47,971 bases of DNA, from positions 1-47,971 of the IMG/VR virus record IMGVR_UViG_3300040806_000985; one strand, given 5' to 3'. The notes under the pieces are model-generated. The model made no database searches and had not been told where the DNA came from. It was given only the letters and a program-made list of their open reading frames with translations. Shown here piece after piece: positions 28,301 to 37,250 of the stretch (its first letter is position 1; each line of letters begins with the position of its first letter). The DNA is from a virus. Made by a program: the position numbers and the translations under genes.

Positions 28301-28339
28301 TATAAATATCTTGACAGAATGCTAAAATGGTGCTAATAT
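28301..28339 (+). promoter_or_regulatory. Combined late and sigma70-like promoter region
   Basis: TATAAATA at 28301-28308 (late-type, start near 28314) is followed at once by TTGACA (28311-28316), 17 bp, and TAATAT (28334-28339). The second promoter places its start on the ATG at 28346. The gene can therefore be read both by host sigma70-type polymerase and in the late programme. Confidence 0.65.
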
Positions 28340-28345
28340 AAAGAT

Positions 28346-29458
28346 ATGATTGAAGATTTAAAATGGAGCAACTACGACTTTACAAAGATCCCGTTTGACG
28401 ACATTGTTAGTGTTGGTCAGCGTACCCTGTTGTATCGTGATATATTTACTGTCAGCTGGCTCCTTGGAAGGTTCTGCAACTACAAATGCTCCTACTGTTG
28501 GCCTTATGCCCGCAGTGACCGTAAAGACCACCGTCCTACAGAACTATGCTTACGGACCATAGATGAAATAAAGAGGCAAGCACGTGAAAACGGATTTAAT
28601 AGTTATCATTTTAGTCTTAGTGGCGGCGAGCCTACTTTCCATCCTGGCTACTTGGATATTCTACAGCATTTGGCTGATGACGTAGACAACACCAACTATA
28701 CAAGTGTGCATATGACATCAAACTGTAGTCGCAACATGGCATGGTTTGAACAATATGTAGAAGCAGTTAAACCATTCCATCGTGCTAGTATAACAGCAAG
28801 TTTGCATACAGAACACTTAAATACAGTTGAGAAGATGCAAGACTTTGCAGACAAACTAATCTTCTGTCAGGAGCACGATGTTCAAGTTACAATCAATATG
28901 GTTATGGTTCCAGACTGGTTCGAAAGAGACTGGGAAAACGCCCTGTTCTTCCATGAGCAAGGAATCAATGTTACTCTTAAGCCGCAATCAGATCCTACTG
29001 CGAGCCGCGTGGTTGATGGTTACAAACCGGAGGACCTAAAGCGTTTACACAACGGTATGCCACAACGTGCATATACAGAAAGCAAACGCAAGTGGGAAGG
29101 AAGACCGAAGCCTAATTTTGAAATACCTTCCGGAGTTGACGGAAAGTTAGATACAAGTATACCATGGCACATGCAAGTAGAATTTAAAGATAAGTACGGC
29201 AAGAAATGGTTTATGGATCAAGCAGAACGCTTTAATGCGTTTAACTTCAACAAGTTCAAAGGTTGGAACTGCAATGCTGGATATCAAGGTATCATCATAC
29301 GTGAACCAGATGGTAGTGTAAAGCGCAGTTATAGTTGCCACGATGTGCCTTTAGGGAACATTGAAACAGGATTCAAATTGTTTAATAAACCCATGCCGTG
29401 TATGACTGATAGTTGTGTAAGTTCGGCAGATTCTAAAATTCCAAAAAGTAAATATTAA
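28346..29458 (+). CDS. Radical SAM enzyme, third family (2 of 2), with unusually high GC
   Basis: 370 residues. CNYKCSYC at Cys44/48/51, SGGEP near residue 93. C-terminal FKGWNC, SCHD, PCMTDSC give possible auxiliary-cluster ligands and link it to the gene at 25475. Its codon use is visibly richer in C and G (many gcc, ctg, ccg codons) than the neighbouring cargo genes, and it stands behind its own promoter pair, suggesting a separate origin. The reading frame continues into the 2OG block by a TAATG overlap. Confidence 0.83.
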   Translation: MIEDLKWSNYDFTKIPFDDIVSVGQRTLLYRDIFTVSWLLGRFCNYKCSYCWPYARSDRKDHRPTELCLRTIDEIKRQARENGFNSYHFSLSGGEPTFHPGYLDILQHLADDVDNTNYTSVHMTSNCSRNMAWFEQYVEAVKPFHRASITASLHTEHLNTVEKMQDFADKLIFCQEHDVQVTINMVMVPDWFERDWENALFFHEQGINVTLKPQSDPTASRVVDGYKPEDLKRLHNGMPQRAYTESKRKWEGRPKPNFEIPSGVDGKLDTSIPWHMQVEFKDKYGKKWFMDQAERFNAFNFNKFKGWNCNAGYQGIIIREPDGSVKRSYSCHDVPLGNIETGFKLFNKPMPCMTDSCVSSADSKIPKSKY

Positions 29459-30156
29459 TGCGTACATTAGAACAAATTGAAGCAATTAAAAGAACTAAAA
29501 GTAACCCTGTTCAGCATTGGGATATAATTACTTCTGATGATATTAGTAATTTATTAAAATTTTATAATACAAGCGATAATGTTGTAGAAAAAGTTACTGG
29601 TCCGAAAGTATTGAAGGTTAATGAAGACGAAGGAATTATTAATAATATTCTATATAAGTTAAGGCAACTATATGGAGAATTTAATTTACGTGATGCACAT
29701 TTTTTTGATGTAGAAAAGCCACATATCATACATAATGATGATAGTTTTGATTATCCACAATGTTATAAAGCATTTGTAATTCCACTGTACGTTGAAGGCA
29801 ATATCTGCGATAAAGCAAAATTTTTTGTATTTGATCAAAGTTATTATGGCGGCCCTGCAAAATTTGTAAATGAAGAAGATGTATCAGGATATTCTGTACA
29901 TTATAATAAATTCTTAACTAATTATAACGAAGTAGAAAACAAAAACAACACAGGTATAGATAAAATACATTTGAAATATCTTTCGCACTTAAAGAGTCAT
30001 TGGCTTAAAGGATTAAGTGTAAATGCTTATTTTCCTTGGAAGATCGGTAGTGTTATTTCTTTTGATAGTTTAGATCTTCATAGTGCTAGTAATTTTAACG
30101 ATGTTGGCATTACAAGAAAAATTGGACTAAGTATATTTACAAAGGTAGGAAAATAA
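29458..30156 (+). CDS. Putative Fe(II)/2-oxoglutarate oxygenase (1 of 10)
   Basis: 232 residues. HND (in PHIIHNDDSF) with a distal His and Arg in LDLHSASNF...RKIGL fits the HxD...H iron site and the 2OG-binding Arg of the jelly-roll fold. The intervening region has Asn/Asp-rich loops. Substrate unknown. First of a run that continues, with four other genes interspersed, to 37961. Confidence 0.62.
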   Translation: MRTLEQIEAIKRTKSNPVQHWDIITSDDISNLLKFYNTSDNVVEKVTGPKVLKVNEDEGIINNILYKLRQLYGEFNLRDAHFFDVEKPHIIHNDDSFDYPQCYKAFVIPLYVEGNICDKAKFFVFDQSYYGGPAKFVNEEDVSGYSVHYNKFLTNYNEVENKNNTGIDKIHLKYLSHLKSHWLKGLSVNAYFPWKIGSVISFDSLDLHSASNFNDVGITRKIGLSIFTKVGK

Positions 30157-30157
30157 T

Positions 30158-30724
30158 TTGATATTTTTATATGGATATATTGCATACTGGATTGTAGCTT
30201 TAATAGGTATTACCTATGGATATCATAGATACTTTTCACATAAGTCTTATAATGCAAGTCCAATGGTTGAAATTTGGTTACTATATATAGGTTTATTATG
30301 CGGTGGACGTAGCGCACTTACATGGTCGGGTGTGCATCGTATGCATCATGCATATGCTGATACACCTAAAGATCCACATAGTGTAAAGAATCATCCTTGG
30401 TATGTAATATTGTTCAGTCTGTGGAGTGTAGATAGTATACCACGAAAGTTTCTCATAGACTTGATACGTAATCCTAGAGTTATGTTCTTCCACAAATACG
30501 GAACATATATTTTTATTACACATTGGGTTATTTCTTTCTTGACTTTTGGATTAGATGCTGTTATAATTAATGCAATGCTAGTAGTGTTATCCTATCTTGG
30601 ATTTGGTATATTGAACCTGTTTGGACATGATTTAGAAGGTCCTATAAACAATTTTTGGATTAACCTAATAGCACCGTTAGAAGGTAATCATAAAGACCAT
30701 CATGAATATTCACAAAGAACTTGA
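30158..30724 (+). CDS. Membrane fatty-acid desaturase
   Basis: 188 residues, TTG start at 30158 preceded by an AGG. Three histidine boxes HRYFSH, HRMHH and HKDHH, plus NLFGH, match the di-iron ligands of acyl-CoA/acyl-lipid delta-9 desaturases. Hydrophobic segments near residues 1-18, 35-50 and 125-155 fit membrane spans. It is shorter than bacterial family members (about 250-320) but keeps the ligands. It would introduce a double bond into a host acyl chain, altering membrane fluidity or supplying a lipid for a surface molecule. Overlaps the next gene by 23 nt. Confidence 0.82.
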   Translation: MIFLYGYIAYWIVALIGITYGYHRYFSHKSYNASPMVEIWLLYIGLLCGGRSALTWSGVHRMHHAYADTPKDPHSVKNHPWYVILFSLWSVDSIPRKFLIDLIRNPRVMFFHKYGTYIFITHWVISFLTFGLDAVIINAMLVVLSYLGFGILNLFGHDLEGPINNFWINLIAPLEGNHKDHHEYSQRT

Positions 30725-31679
30725 TATAGATTTAAAAAAATGCACAGATGAACAGATTAAGAATGTAGCAAAATTAACTGCATATCATTCTAATGTATTG
30801 TTACGTAATCAAGAACTTACAAAAGACGACTATGCTAGAATACTTGCTCTATGGGGAGATAAGACACAGCATCATGCTTGGTATGAAGATCCTGATTATC
30901 ACCAAATACAATATGTAACAAACCGTGCTATGCCCGAATTAGGAGGCAAGCGTGGGATATTTCCACAAGGCGAACTTGAATGGCATTGTAACGGCACACT
31001 TGCACTTGATCCAGAAGACTGTGTAACATTGTATTGTGTTGTTCCTACAAAGGATAGATGCGATACTATATTCTTAAACGGCGTTGAAGCATACAACGAC
31101 TTGCCCAATCATGTAAAGAAAACAATTGACAATACTATGCTAATGATTACAAGTGATGTAAGAAGTTTTCATAGAAGCGACTTTGAACATTTAATTACAC
31201 GTACCGAACAGCCTCGTATACTTAATGACAACAGAGCATATACTATAAGCGAAGATCAAGTTACTGCGGATGAAGCAAAAGATCTACACAACATACAAGG
31301 ACGTAAGCGTAGTAATGGTCCTATCTATCAAGAGATGATGCGTAGGAAACAAGAATTTAGCGTAGAAGGTCGATGGAAGTATACCTACAAAAAACTAGTT
31401 CATGAGCATACAGTAACAGGGCAAAAAGGATTATATTTTCCTTTCTTAAATGTAGCAGGACTACATGATATTCCAAAAGATGAACAAAAAGAATTATACG
31501 ACTATCTAGTTAAACATTACTTAACGTATGAATATAGTCACGATTGGAAAACTGGAGATTTGATGTTGTTTGATCAAACACAAGCACTACACAAGCGTCA
31601 GCCCTTTCCTGAAGTCGACGGTGAACAGCAAGATAGACTGTTGTGGCGAGGAGCATTTTACTATGACGGTGTACAGTAG
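30702..31679 (+). CDS. TauD-like protein with altered iron site (2OG oxygenase 2 of 10)
   Basis: 325 residues, TauD/TfdA-type layout: LEWHCNGT around residue 95 aligns with the WHTD of TauD, then DTIFLNGVEAYNDLP matches the D....G..AY..L block, and a distal His297 with R in the C-terminal region. The usual aspartate of the iron triad is Asn97 (HCN). Two His ligands remain. This could be an inactive relative or one with a different chemistry. It overlaps the desaturase by 23 nt. Confidence 0.65.
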   Translation: MNIHKELDIDLKKCTDEQIKNVAKLTAYHSNVLLRNQELTKDDYARILALWGDKTQHHAWYEDPDYHQIQYVTNRAMPELGGKRGIFPQGELEWHCNGTLALDPEDCVTLYCVVPTKDRCDTIFLNGVEAYNDLPNHVKKTIDNTMLMITSDVRSFHRSDFEHLITRTEQPRILNDNRAYTISEDQVTADEAKDLHNIQGRKRSNGPIYQEMMRRKQEFSVEGRWKYTYKKLVHEHTVTGQKGLYFPFLNVAGLHDIPKDEQKELYDYLVKHYLTYEYSHDWKTGDLMLFDQTQALHKRQPFPEVDGEQQDRLLWRGAFYYDGVQ

Positions 31680-32238
31680 AGATAGTGATGTAGAATATGT
31701 ACACATGAACTGGCAAGTTCCTGTTGACATTATCGAACAAGAATACCTAGCAGTAAAAGATTCAATAATCATACATCGTCCTGAAGACGGCCACAAGGAC
31801 TGGAAAGCAGTTACACTATACGGCGTTGGATCAGATAAAACAAACAGTCATTGGGAATACGGAAAGCGTGAACGCAAGACTGTAACAGACATAGGCGCAC
31901 AGTGTCCTAAGACAATGGAATGGATAAACACACTACCATTAGCACGTATTGACGATGTACGTTTCTTAGTTATTGAGCCAGGCGGATACATTGCTCCACA
32001 CATTGATGTACCAGATCGTAACTGGTTAGAGCCTATAAACATTTGTATTACATGGCCTGAAGGAAGTGTGTTTACACACAACGGAAAACAGTTGCCCTAC
32101 GCACCCGGAGTGCCGTTAGTACTTAATATACATTATGAACATGATGTAAAAAACAATTCAGACAAGCAACGATTACATTTATTAATACATGCTAAAAAAT
32201 CAAAAGAGTTTTGGAACGATGTCTATACATTTTCCTGA
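31663..32238 (+). CDS. Aspartyl/asparaginyl beta-hydroxylase-like oxygenase (3 of 10)
   Basis: 191 residues from ATG 31663, with GAGGAG upstream; the longer frame from 31570 begins inside the previous gene. IEPGGYIAPHIDVPDRNW carries the HxD metal motif. A distal His (NIHYEH) and R.H segment (QRLHLLIHA) complete the site. The G.Y...H pattern resembles the AspH/LpxO-like hydroxylases. Substrate may be a peptide side chain or lipid; unknown. Confidence 0.62.
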   Translation: MTVYSRDSDVEYVHMNWQVPVDIIEQEYLAVKDSIIIHRPEDGHKDWKAVTLYGVGSDKTNSHWEYGKRERKTVTDIGAQCPKTMEWINTLPLARIDDVRFLVIEPGGYIAPHIDVPDRNWLEPINICITWPEGSVFTHNGKQLPYAPGVPLVLNIHYEHDVKNNSDKQRLHLLIHAKKSKEFWNDVYTFS

Positions 32239-32902
32239 TATTAAAGCAACTTTTATCCACATCCCTAGAACAGGCGGCACCAGCTTACTTCATTGGGCAA
32301 CTTCAACTAGCATAGATTTCGACGCACCTAAAAAATATAAGCATTGTACATTTAGTGAAGCAACAAAACTTTGGAAAACTTTAGGTACAACTTTTACATT
32401 TGTAAGAAATCCATATGATAGAATGGTAAGTTTATTTCACTATATGGGGCAAAATGCAAAAAACAGAGTGGAGGTATGGAATAGAGGACATACCCCAACT
32501 ACTCTCGACGGAATACAAAATTCTATCTATAATGATGATATAGCAATGTCTAATTATTATGACTTAGGATTTGAAAATTGGCTAATTGATTATAGTAACG
32601 AATCTAGCAGTCCTTATAATTCTTACACTAATGTACGCAATCCAGAAATATTTAATAATTGGTATAGCACGCCAAGGACAATAAATTATTGGATTGAAGA
32701 TAGTATCGATATTATAATAAAAATAGAAGAACTTAAAAATAAAATAGGATTATTAGAAGAAGTATTTAACACATCAATACATATGTCACATTCTAATAGC
32801 TCGACTAGAGATAATTACAAAAACTATTATAATAATAACACAAGAAATATTATACAAACAATGTTTAAAGACGATTTAGAAAAATACGGATATGAATTCT
32901 AA
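32219..32902 (+). CDS. Sulfotransferase-like protein
   Basis: 227 residues from ATG 32219. FIHIPRTGGTSL near the start is the 5'-phosphosulfate-binding loop and FVRNPYDRMVSLFHY near residue 62 is the 3'-phosphate-binding motif of PAPS-dependent sulfotransferases. The C-terminal part is Asn/Tyr-rich. It would move sulfate from PAPS, supplied by the host, to a hydroxyl on a sugar or lipid. Start at 32189 lies in the previous gene; the 32219 start keeps the motif close to the N-terminus as is usual. Overlaps the upstream gene by 20 nt. Confidence 0.75.
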   Translation: MSIHFPDIKATFIHIPRTGGTSLLHWATSTSIDFDAPKKYKHCTFSEATKLWKTLGTTFTFVRNPYDRMVSLFHYMGQNAKNRVEVWNRGHTPTTLDGIQNSIYNDDIAMSNYYDLGFENWLIDYSNESSSPYNSYTNVRNPEIFNNWYSTPRTINYWIEDSIDIIIKIEELKNKIGLLEEVFNTSIHMSHSNSSTRDNYKNYYNNNTRNIIQTMFKDDLEKYGYEF

Positions 32903-33436
32903 ATGATGAAATCTCCTAAAAAAAACATGGCAGGCGTTATTAGTTTTTATCCTAGCGAACGTCCTGACCTAATAGAACAACTAAACAACCTACAGTTTAA
33001 TGACAATGATCCTTTAAACACAAATTATAAAAATATTGATTGGCATGAGTTTCAAGTTATTAGTGTTTATGAAAACGATGGCATTGTACAAGGATTTAGT
33101 GTAGCATGGCACAGACCAGAATACTATGCAGAAAATGAAGTAAGGATTCTATCACGCTACTGGAAAGATACTAGCATTAGATTAACATGTACACATACTG
33201 AACTAAGTATGCCGCACTTGATTGATATGATTACACATCAAATGACCATGTGTAAAGAATTAGGATTTACTAGTGCATTTATAAGCCGAGAAAAAAGTCC
33301 AAGATACTTTCGCAAGCTAATTACTAGTATACAAGAAAAAACAAGCACACAATGGCATTTATATGATGATAGACAATGTGTGTGCATACCAGAAGCGCCG
33401 AGTTGTTGGCAATATAAAGCGAGTACCGAACTATGA
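32903..33436 (+). CDS. Unknown protein, possibly GNAT-fold
   Basis: 177 residues. The sequence has strands such as FQVISVYENDGIVQGFSVAW followed by Tyr-Arg segments and a helix, arranged like a GNAT acyltransferase beta sheet, but the acetyl-CoA loop (R/Q-x-x-G-x-G/A) is not clear. It also has an unexplained Cys pair in CVCIP near the end. Call is tentative; the gene is clearly real, filling the space between a sulfotransferase and an oxygenase. Confidence 0.5.
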   Translation: MMKSPKKNMAGVISFYPSERPDLIEQLNNLQFNDNDPLNTNYKNIDWHEFQVISVYENDGIVQGFSVAWHRPEYYAENEVRILSRYWKDTSIRLTCTHTELSMPHLIDMITHQMTMCKELGFTSAFISREKSPRYFRKLITSIQEKTSTQWHLYDDRQCVCIPEAPSCWQYKASTEL

Positions 33437-34098
33437 AACGTAGAGAAGAACTTCCATTTTTTAAAAAATTACCTTATACATTTGATGTAGACCGCATTTT
33501 AAAAGATTTTAATTTAATTAAAGATAAAAATGATGATCTAACCATTGAAGGCGGTTACGGAGACTTAGTAGGTAGTAAAGCACCCAAGTTAGAAAATGCG
33601 TTTAGTATTGGCAAGTATACAGAGTATGTAGATGGAATGGTTAAAGGTGATTATACACAAGTTGGTATGACACAGTATAATCCAGATGCTGTAAACAGAG
33701 AATACAATATTAAAATCAGCAATAAACGCCCAGACGAACGTCATTATAATTCACTACGTCCTGAACTTGAAGGCAGTTATATACAAGAAGTTATGAATAC
33801 ATTTCGTGGAGAAGCAACTAGAACACGCATTGCTATTCTAAAACCAGGTGCTGCTATCAAACCACACATTGACTATAACACTGATTATAGTGTGAGATAT
33901 CATATACCTCTTAAAACAAATGATCTTTGTGGGTTTGATAATGTAGACAAGGCAGGTAACAGAGAAGAAATACACATGGGGTTAGGCGAGTGCTGGTTTT
34001 TAAATCAAGGATTCAGACACAGTGCCTGGAACAACGGTGATACTGAAAGATGGCATTTGATTGTTAGTGTGCTAACACAGGAAGATCTTAATGATTAA
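33433..34098 (+). CDS. AspH-type oxygenase (4 of 10)
   Basis: 221 residues. RIAILKPGAAIKPHIDYNTDY carries HxD, and LNQGFRHSAWNNGDTERWHLIVSV carries the distal His and the Arg for 2OG. This is the clearest AspH-like pattern of the block. The N-terminal 100 residues are family-specific. ATGA overlap with the previous gene. Substrate unknown. Confidence 0.7.
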   Translation: MKRREELPFFKKLPYTFDVDRILKDFNLIKDKNDDLTIEGGYGDLVGSKAPKLENAFSIGKYTEYVDGMVKGDYTQVGMTQYNPDAVNREYNIKISNKRPDERHYNSLRPELEGSYIQEVMNTFRGEATRTRIAILKPGAAIKPHIDYNTDYSVRYHIPLKTNDLCGFDNVDKAGNREEIHMGLGECWFLNQGFRHSAWNNGDTERWHLIVSVLTQEDLND

Positions 34099-34600
34099 AA
34101 ATAAAATAAAAAATAGTTTTATAACCACTGACTATCGTATAGATCCGGCATTCTGGAAAACATATATGACCGGCGAATGGCAAGACAGTAATAAATTATA
34201 TTCAGAATATGTAAGTGATGCAACTGGCGGCAAAGAAATGAATAAGTTCTTTGTACAAGAAATTCATAACTTTGATAGACCTTTACTAAAATTAATCAAA
34301 AGTCTTTGGAATGAGTTTGGTATTCGTCCGCGAGATTTTAGATGTAACTTCTTTAGAGTGTTAGAAGGCGGCAATCTTCCTGTACATGTAGATGTCAAAA
34401 GTGAATGTAGTTTTCTTATTCCTGTAACAAAAAACACAGGTGCATTATATGTAGAAGAACAAGGCACTGAAAGTATTGTGTATGATACACTTACAGTGCT
34501 TAACACAAAACTACCACACGGTGTAGAAGCACCAGCACAAGAACGTATAGTGTTTCATATGGGAATACACGATATAAAATTTGGAGAATTAAATGTATAG
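34091..34600 (+). CDS. Fe(II)/2OG oxygenase-like (5 of 10)
   Basis: 169 residues. NLPVHVDVKSECSF (HxD) and LPHGVEAPAQERIVFHMG (distal His and Arg) fit a compact AspH-like jelly-roll. AGGAAGATCTTA precedes the ATG, which overlaps the previous stop (ATGATTAA). Confidence 0.65.
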   Translation: MIKNKIKNSFITTDYRIDPAFWKTYMTGEWQDSNKLYSEYVSDATGGKEMNKFFVQEIHNFDRPLLKLIKSLWNEFGIRPRDFRCNFFRVLEGGNLPVHVDVKSECSFLIPVTKNTGALYVEEQGTESIVYDTLTVLNTKLPHGVEAPAQERIVFHMGIHDIKFGELNV

Positions 34601-35123
34601 GTTAGATAAACAATACGATATAAAAAAAATTAAATCTGAATATCACGAGCTTGTAAAAAAAGTAGGCTGGACGCCAGGGTTACCAGATCACTTTGATGCA
34701 ATTACTTTGCAAACTGATGGTACTGAAGATTACCATTTACATTATGAAATTGATAAATTCTATATCCGACACTGGGACGATAATGATGTAAAAGAATGGA
34801 CTGAACAAAATGAATCTTTCAAACAGTTATTAATTCCACCAGAATGGGAAATGTCAAAATTTATAATTGAAAATAATTTAACAAGAACAAGAATATTACG
34901 AATAGCACCTCGATTTGTTTATAATACTCATAAAGACTGGACAGATAGATGTCAATTAGGAATTATTACAAATGAGTATTGTTATTATATAGAAGAAGGT
35001 GTTGCGTATAATATACCAGATGATGGCTACGGTTATGTTACTGAAACAACAAAAATGCACAGTGCAGCAAATGCTAGCACAGAATACAGAGTAAATTTAG
35101 CAGGATGTATAAATGTGGCATAA
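34593..35123 (+). CDS. AspH-type oxygenase (6 of 10)
   Basis: 176 residues. RILRIAPRFVYNTHKDWTDR gives HxD and TKMHSAANASTEYRVNLAG gives the distal His and Arg. The spacing resembles the genes at 33433 and 31663. Overlaps the previous stop (ATGTATAG). Confidence 0.62.
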   Translation: MYRLDKQYDIKKIKSEYHELVKKVGWTPGLPDHFDAITLQTDGTEDYHLHYEIDKFYIRHWDDNDVKEWTEQNESFKQLLIPPEWEMSKFIIENNLTRTRILRIAPRFVYNTHKDWTDRCQLGIITNEYCYYIEEGVAYNIPDDGYGYVTETTKMHSAANASTEYRVNLAGCINVA

Positions 35124-35919
35124 AGAATATAATGTAGATATTAAAAAAATGTCTAACGAAGAACTAAAACAAGTTGCAAGAGACATTAACAAACATTTAG
35201 TTGTAGTATTTAGGAATCAAAGTCTTACACCTGAAGATGAACTTAGAATTGCTAGTGTAATGGGCAATGTAAAAGCAAATACAGGTGAAAGCACAAGTTC
35301 TAAGGATAATTTAAGTCTTGTTCCAGGCGTGCTAAGAGTCACTGGAGAACTTAATGATAAAGGTGTGCCGGGTCTATTCGGGCACGAAATAGAATTAGAT
35401 TGGCATACGCACCATCCTACAGAAAAAAATAGATGGCCTTTTGTTTGGTTATATAGCGAACGTGGTAGTAAAGGAAGTAGAACTAGCTGGATCAATCAAG
35501 TTTTTGCTTACAATGATCTGCCAGAAGATATAAAACAAAAGGTAAATGGTATAACTGTTGCTTGCGGACATAAAGTAGGTAATTTTAGTCCAAGTGAAAT
35601 ATTTCAAAATAATGTTGTTTATAATAATCCACAAAAAATTGTAAGAACAAATATTGAGAATCTCACAGGATTATACTTTCCTTTTCTACAAATATTTGAT
35701 GTAATTAATGGTGCTACTAAAGAGGAATGGCCTGATTTATTTGAATATCTTAAAAATCATATCTTACAAGAGAAATATATAATGCATCATGATTGGGAAG
35801 ATGGCGATCTTGTTATAAGCGAACAGTGGTTAAGCATACATAAACGCTGGACATTTGCAGATATGAAAACGAGAGTATTACATAGAATAGCATTAGATTA
35901 TGAACACAGTTACGTATAG
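35113..35919 (+). CDS. TauD-like protein with altered iron site (7 of 10)
   Basis: 268 residues. LDWHTHHP near residues 97-100 aligns to TauD WHTD, with His100 in place of the metal-ligand Asp. A block SRTSWINQVFAYNDLP and a distal His243 (SIHKRW) with a C-terminal HRIALDYE follow. It is a paralogue of the gene at 30702 (same N-terminal IDLKK.T.EQ / VDIKKMSNEELKQVA start) but the ligand change differs (His versus Asn). An inactive or reprogrammed enzyme is possible. Confidence 0.64.
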   Translation: MWHKEYNVDIKKMSNEELKQVARDINKHLVVVFRNQSLTPEDELRIASVMGNVKANTGESTSSKDNLSLVPGVLRVTGELNDKGVPGLFGHEIELDWHTHHPTEKNRWPFVWLYSERGSKGSRTSWINQVFAYNDLPEDIKQKVNGITVACGHKVGNFSPSEIFQNNVVYNNPQKIVRTNIENLTGLYFPFLQIFDVINGATKEEWPDLFEYLKNHILQEKYIMHHDWEDGDLVISEQWLSIHKRWTFADMKTRVLHRIALDYEHSYV

Positions 35920-36382
35920 CAAACTAAATTTACCTAGGTTAGATTTACCAAAAATATGGCATACAAATGATGTACAACTGAAAGCAAAAGTTGGAGGGTA
36001 TATTGCGTATTATGTGACTGACGAAGTTGATAAACAAATAAGGAGCTTATTTCCGAAAGAGTTTTTTCCTAAAAAAACTCATATAATTGCACAGTTTATT
36101 GATCCTCAATTAAACGGACTTATACATATGGATAGGCGTGAGTTTGCTATTAACTATGTGCTTAATAAAGGTGGCTTAGACGCTCATACAAGCGTTTACA
36201 GCAGTGATAGTGTGCTAGAGAGTACATATACGCAACAGGAGCAAGAATGGTACTTGTTAAATACATATAAGAACCATGCAGTACATAATATAACAGATAC
36301 ACGAGTTGCAATTAGTATAAGTTTTTATGAATTTGGAGACACACAATGGAGGTTTATAAATGAAAAATATGAAAGCAAATAA
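35900..36382 (+). CDS. Fe(II)/2OG oxygenase-like (8 of 10)
   Basis: 160 residues. LIHMDRREFAINYVL (HxD) and LNTYKNHAVHNITDTRVAISISF (His and Arg) fit a minimal cupin-type oxygenase; the first 50 residues are unremarkable. Overlaps its upstream neighbour by 20 nt. Confidence 0.6.
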   Translation: MNTVTYSKLNLPRLDLPKIWHTNDVQLKAKVGGYIAYYVTDEVDKQIRSLFPKEFFPKKTHIIAQFIDPQLNGLIHMDRREFAINYVLNKGGLDAHTSVYSSDSVLESTYTQQEQEWYLLNTYKNHAVHNITDTRVAISISFYEFGDTQWRFINEKYESK

Positions 36383-37250
36383 ACCATTTGATGATGAAAC
36401 ACTAAAGAACATGGATATTATACATGATCCTAACACTAAGTTCTTTAAGGATCAATACGAGCCTAGTTACAGCATAGATAACTTTATTACAGAACAAGAA
36501 CGTGTACAGTTGCTTGACTTTTGGTATAAAGAGTACAACAATGTTGGCTGGGAAATAAATGGACATATTGTAAACATTCCGCACCCTATACGCTACAGCG
36601 TAATAAATGATATTTTACGGTCTAAAGTATATGAACACTTTGGAGAAGATACTATATTTTATAGCGAAGTTTCGAATGATCCTATAAGTGTTGGTGATCA
36701 GATGTTTAAAAGTATTAGACCTTATGGATTACATACAGACAGTGTTACACATATTCCCGGCTATCGTCCTTATAAAGACATTATTTTACCATTAGAAATA
36801 CATAATAATGTATCAATAGATTATGTAACTTTTAATCAACGTTATCGCGGAAGAGCTACACATTTTATGAAAAATAGACATATTTCTAATTTTAGCGGTT
36901 ATAGTAATACCTTTAGATTATTACCATATGAGCAGTACGGAGTTGAAGGTATAGAATACAATAAACTAGACTGGGCATGGATGGAACGTGAAATGCCTGA
37001 ACACATACCTATGAGTATATACGAAGGATTAAGTATAGAAGAAGTGTTGCCCTGGAAATTGTGTAGTGGCATTGTACAAGATACAAGTGTATTACACGCA
37101 CCGACAGATTTTAGAAAAAAAGGTTGTGAATGGAAAATAGCAATAACATTTCATTTAATGAAAAAGGATGAAACTTATAATAATGCTATAGAAGGATATC
37201 CTACATCTTTTAGCAGATATACTCTTAATCCGCCTTTACTGGAGAAATAA
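36360..37250 (+). CDS. Fe(II)/2OG oxygenase-like (9 of 10)
   Basis: 296 residues. GLHTDSVTH (HxD) and VLHAPTDFRKKGCEWKIAITFHL (distal His; Arg or Lys near) fit the fold. The insert between them is about 130 residues, much longer than in the sisters. GGAGG seven bases upstream of the 36360 ATG decides the start over an in-frame ATG at 36369. Confidence 0.6.
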   Translation: MKNMKANKPFDDETLKNMDIIHDPNTKFFKDQYEPSYSIDNFITEQERVQLLDFWYKEYNNVGWEINGHIVNIPHPIRYSVINDILRSKVYEHFGEDTIFYSEVSNDPISVGDQMFKSIRPYGLHTDSVTHIPGYRPYKDIILPLEIHNNVSIDYVTFNQRYRGRATHFMKNRHISNFSGYSNTFRLLPYEQYGVEGIEYNKLDWAWMEREMPEHIPMSIYEGLSIEEVLPWKLCSGIVQDTSVLHAPTDFRKKGCEWKIAITFHLMKKDETYNNAIEGYPTSFSRYTLNPPLLEK

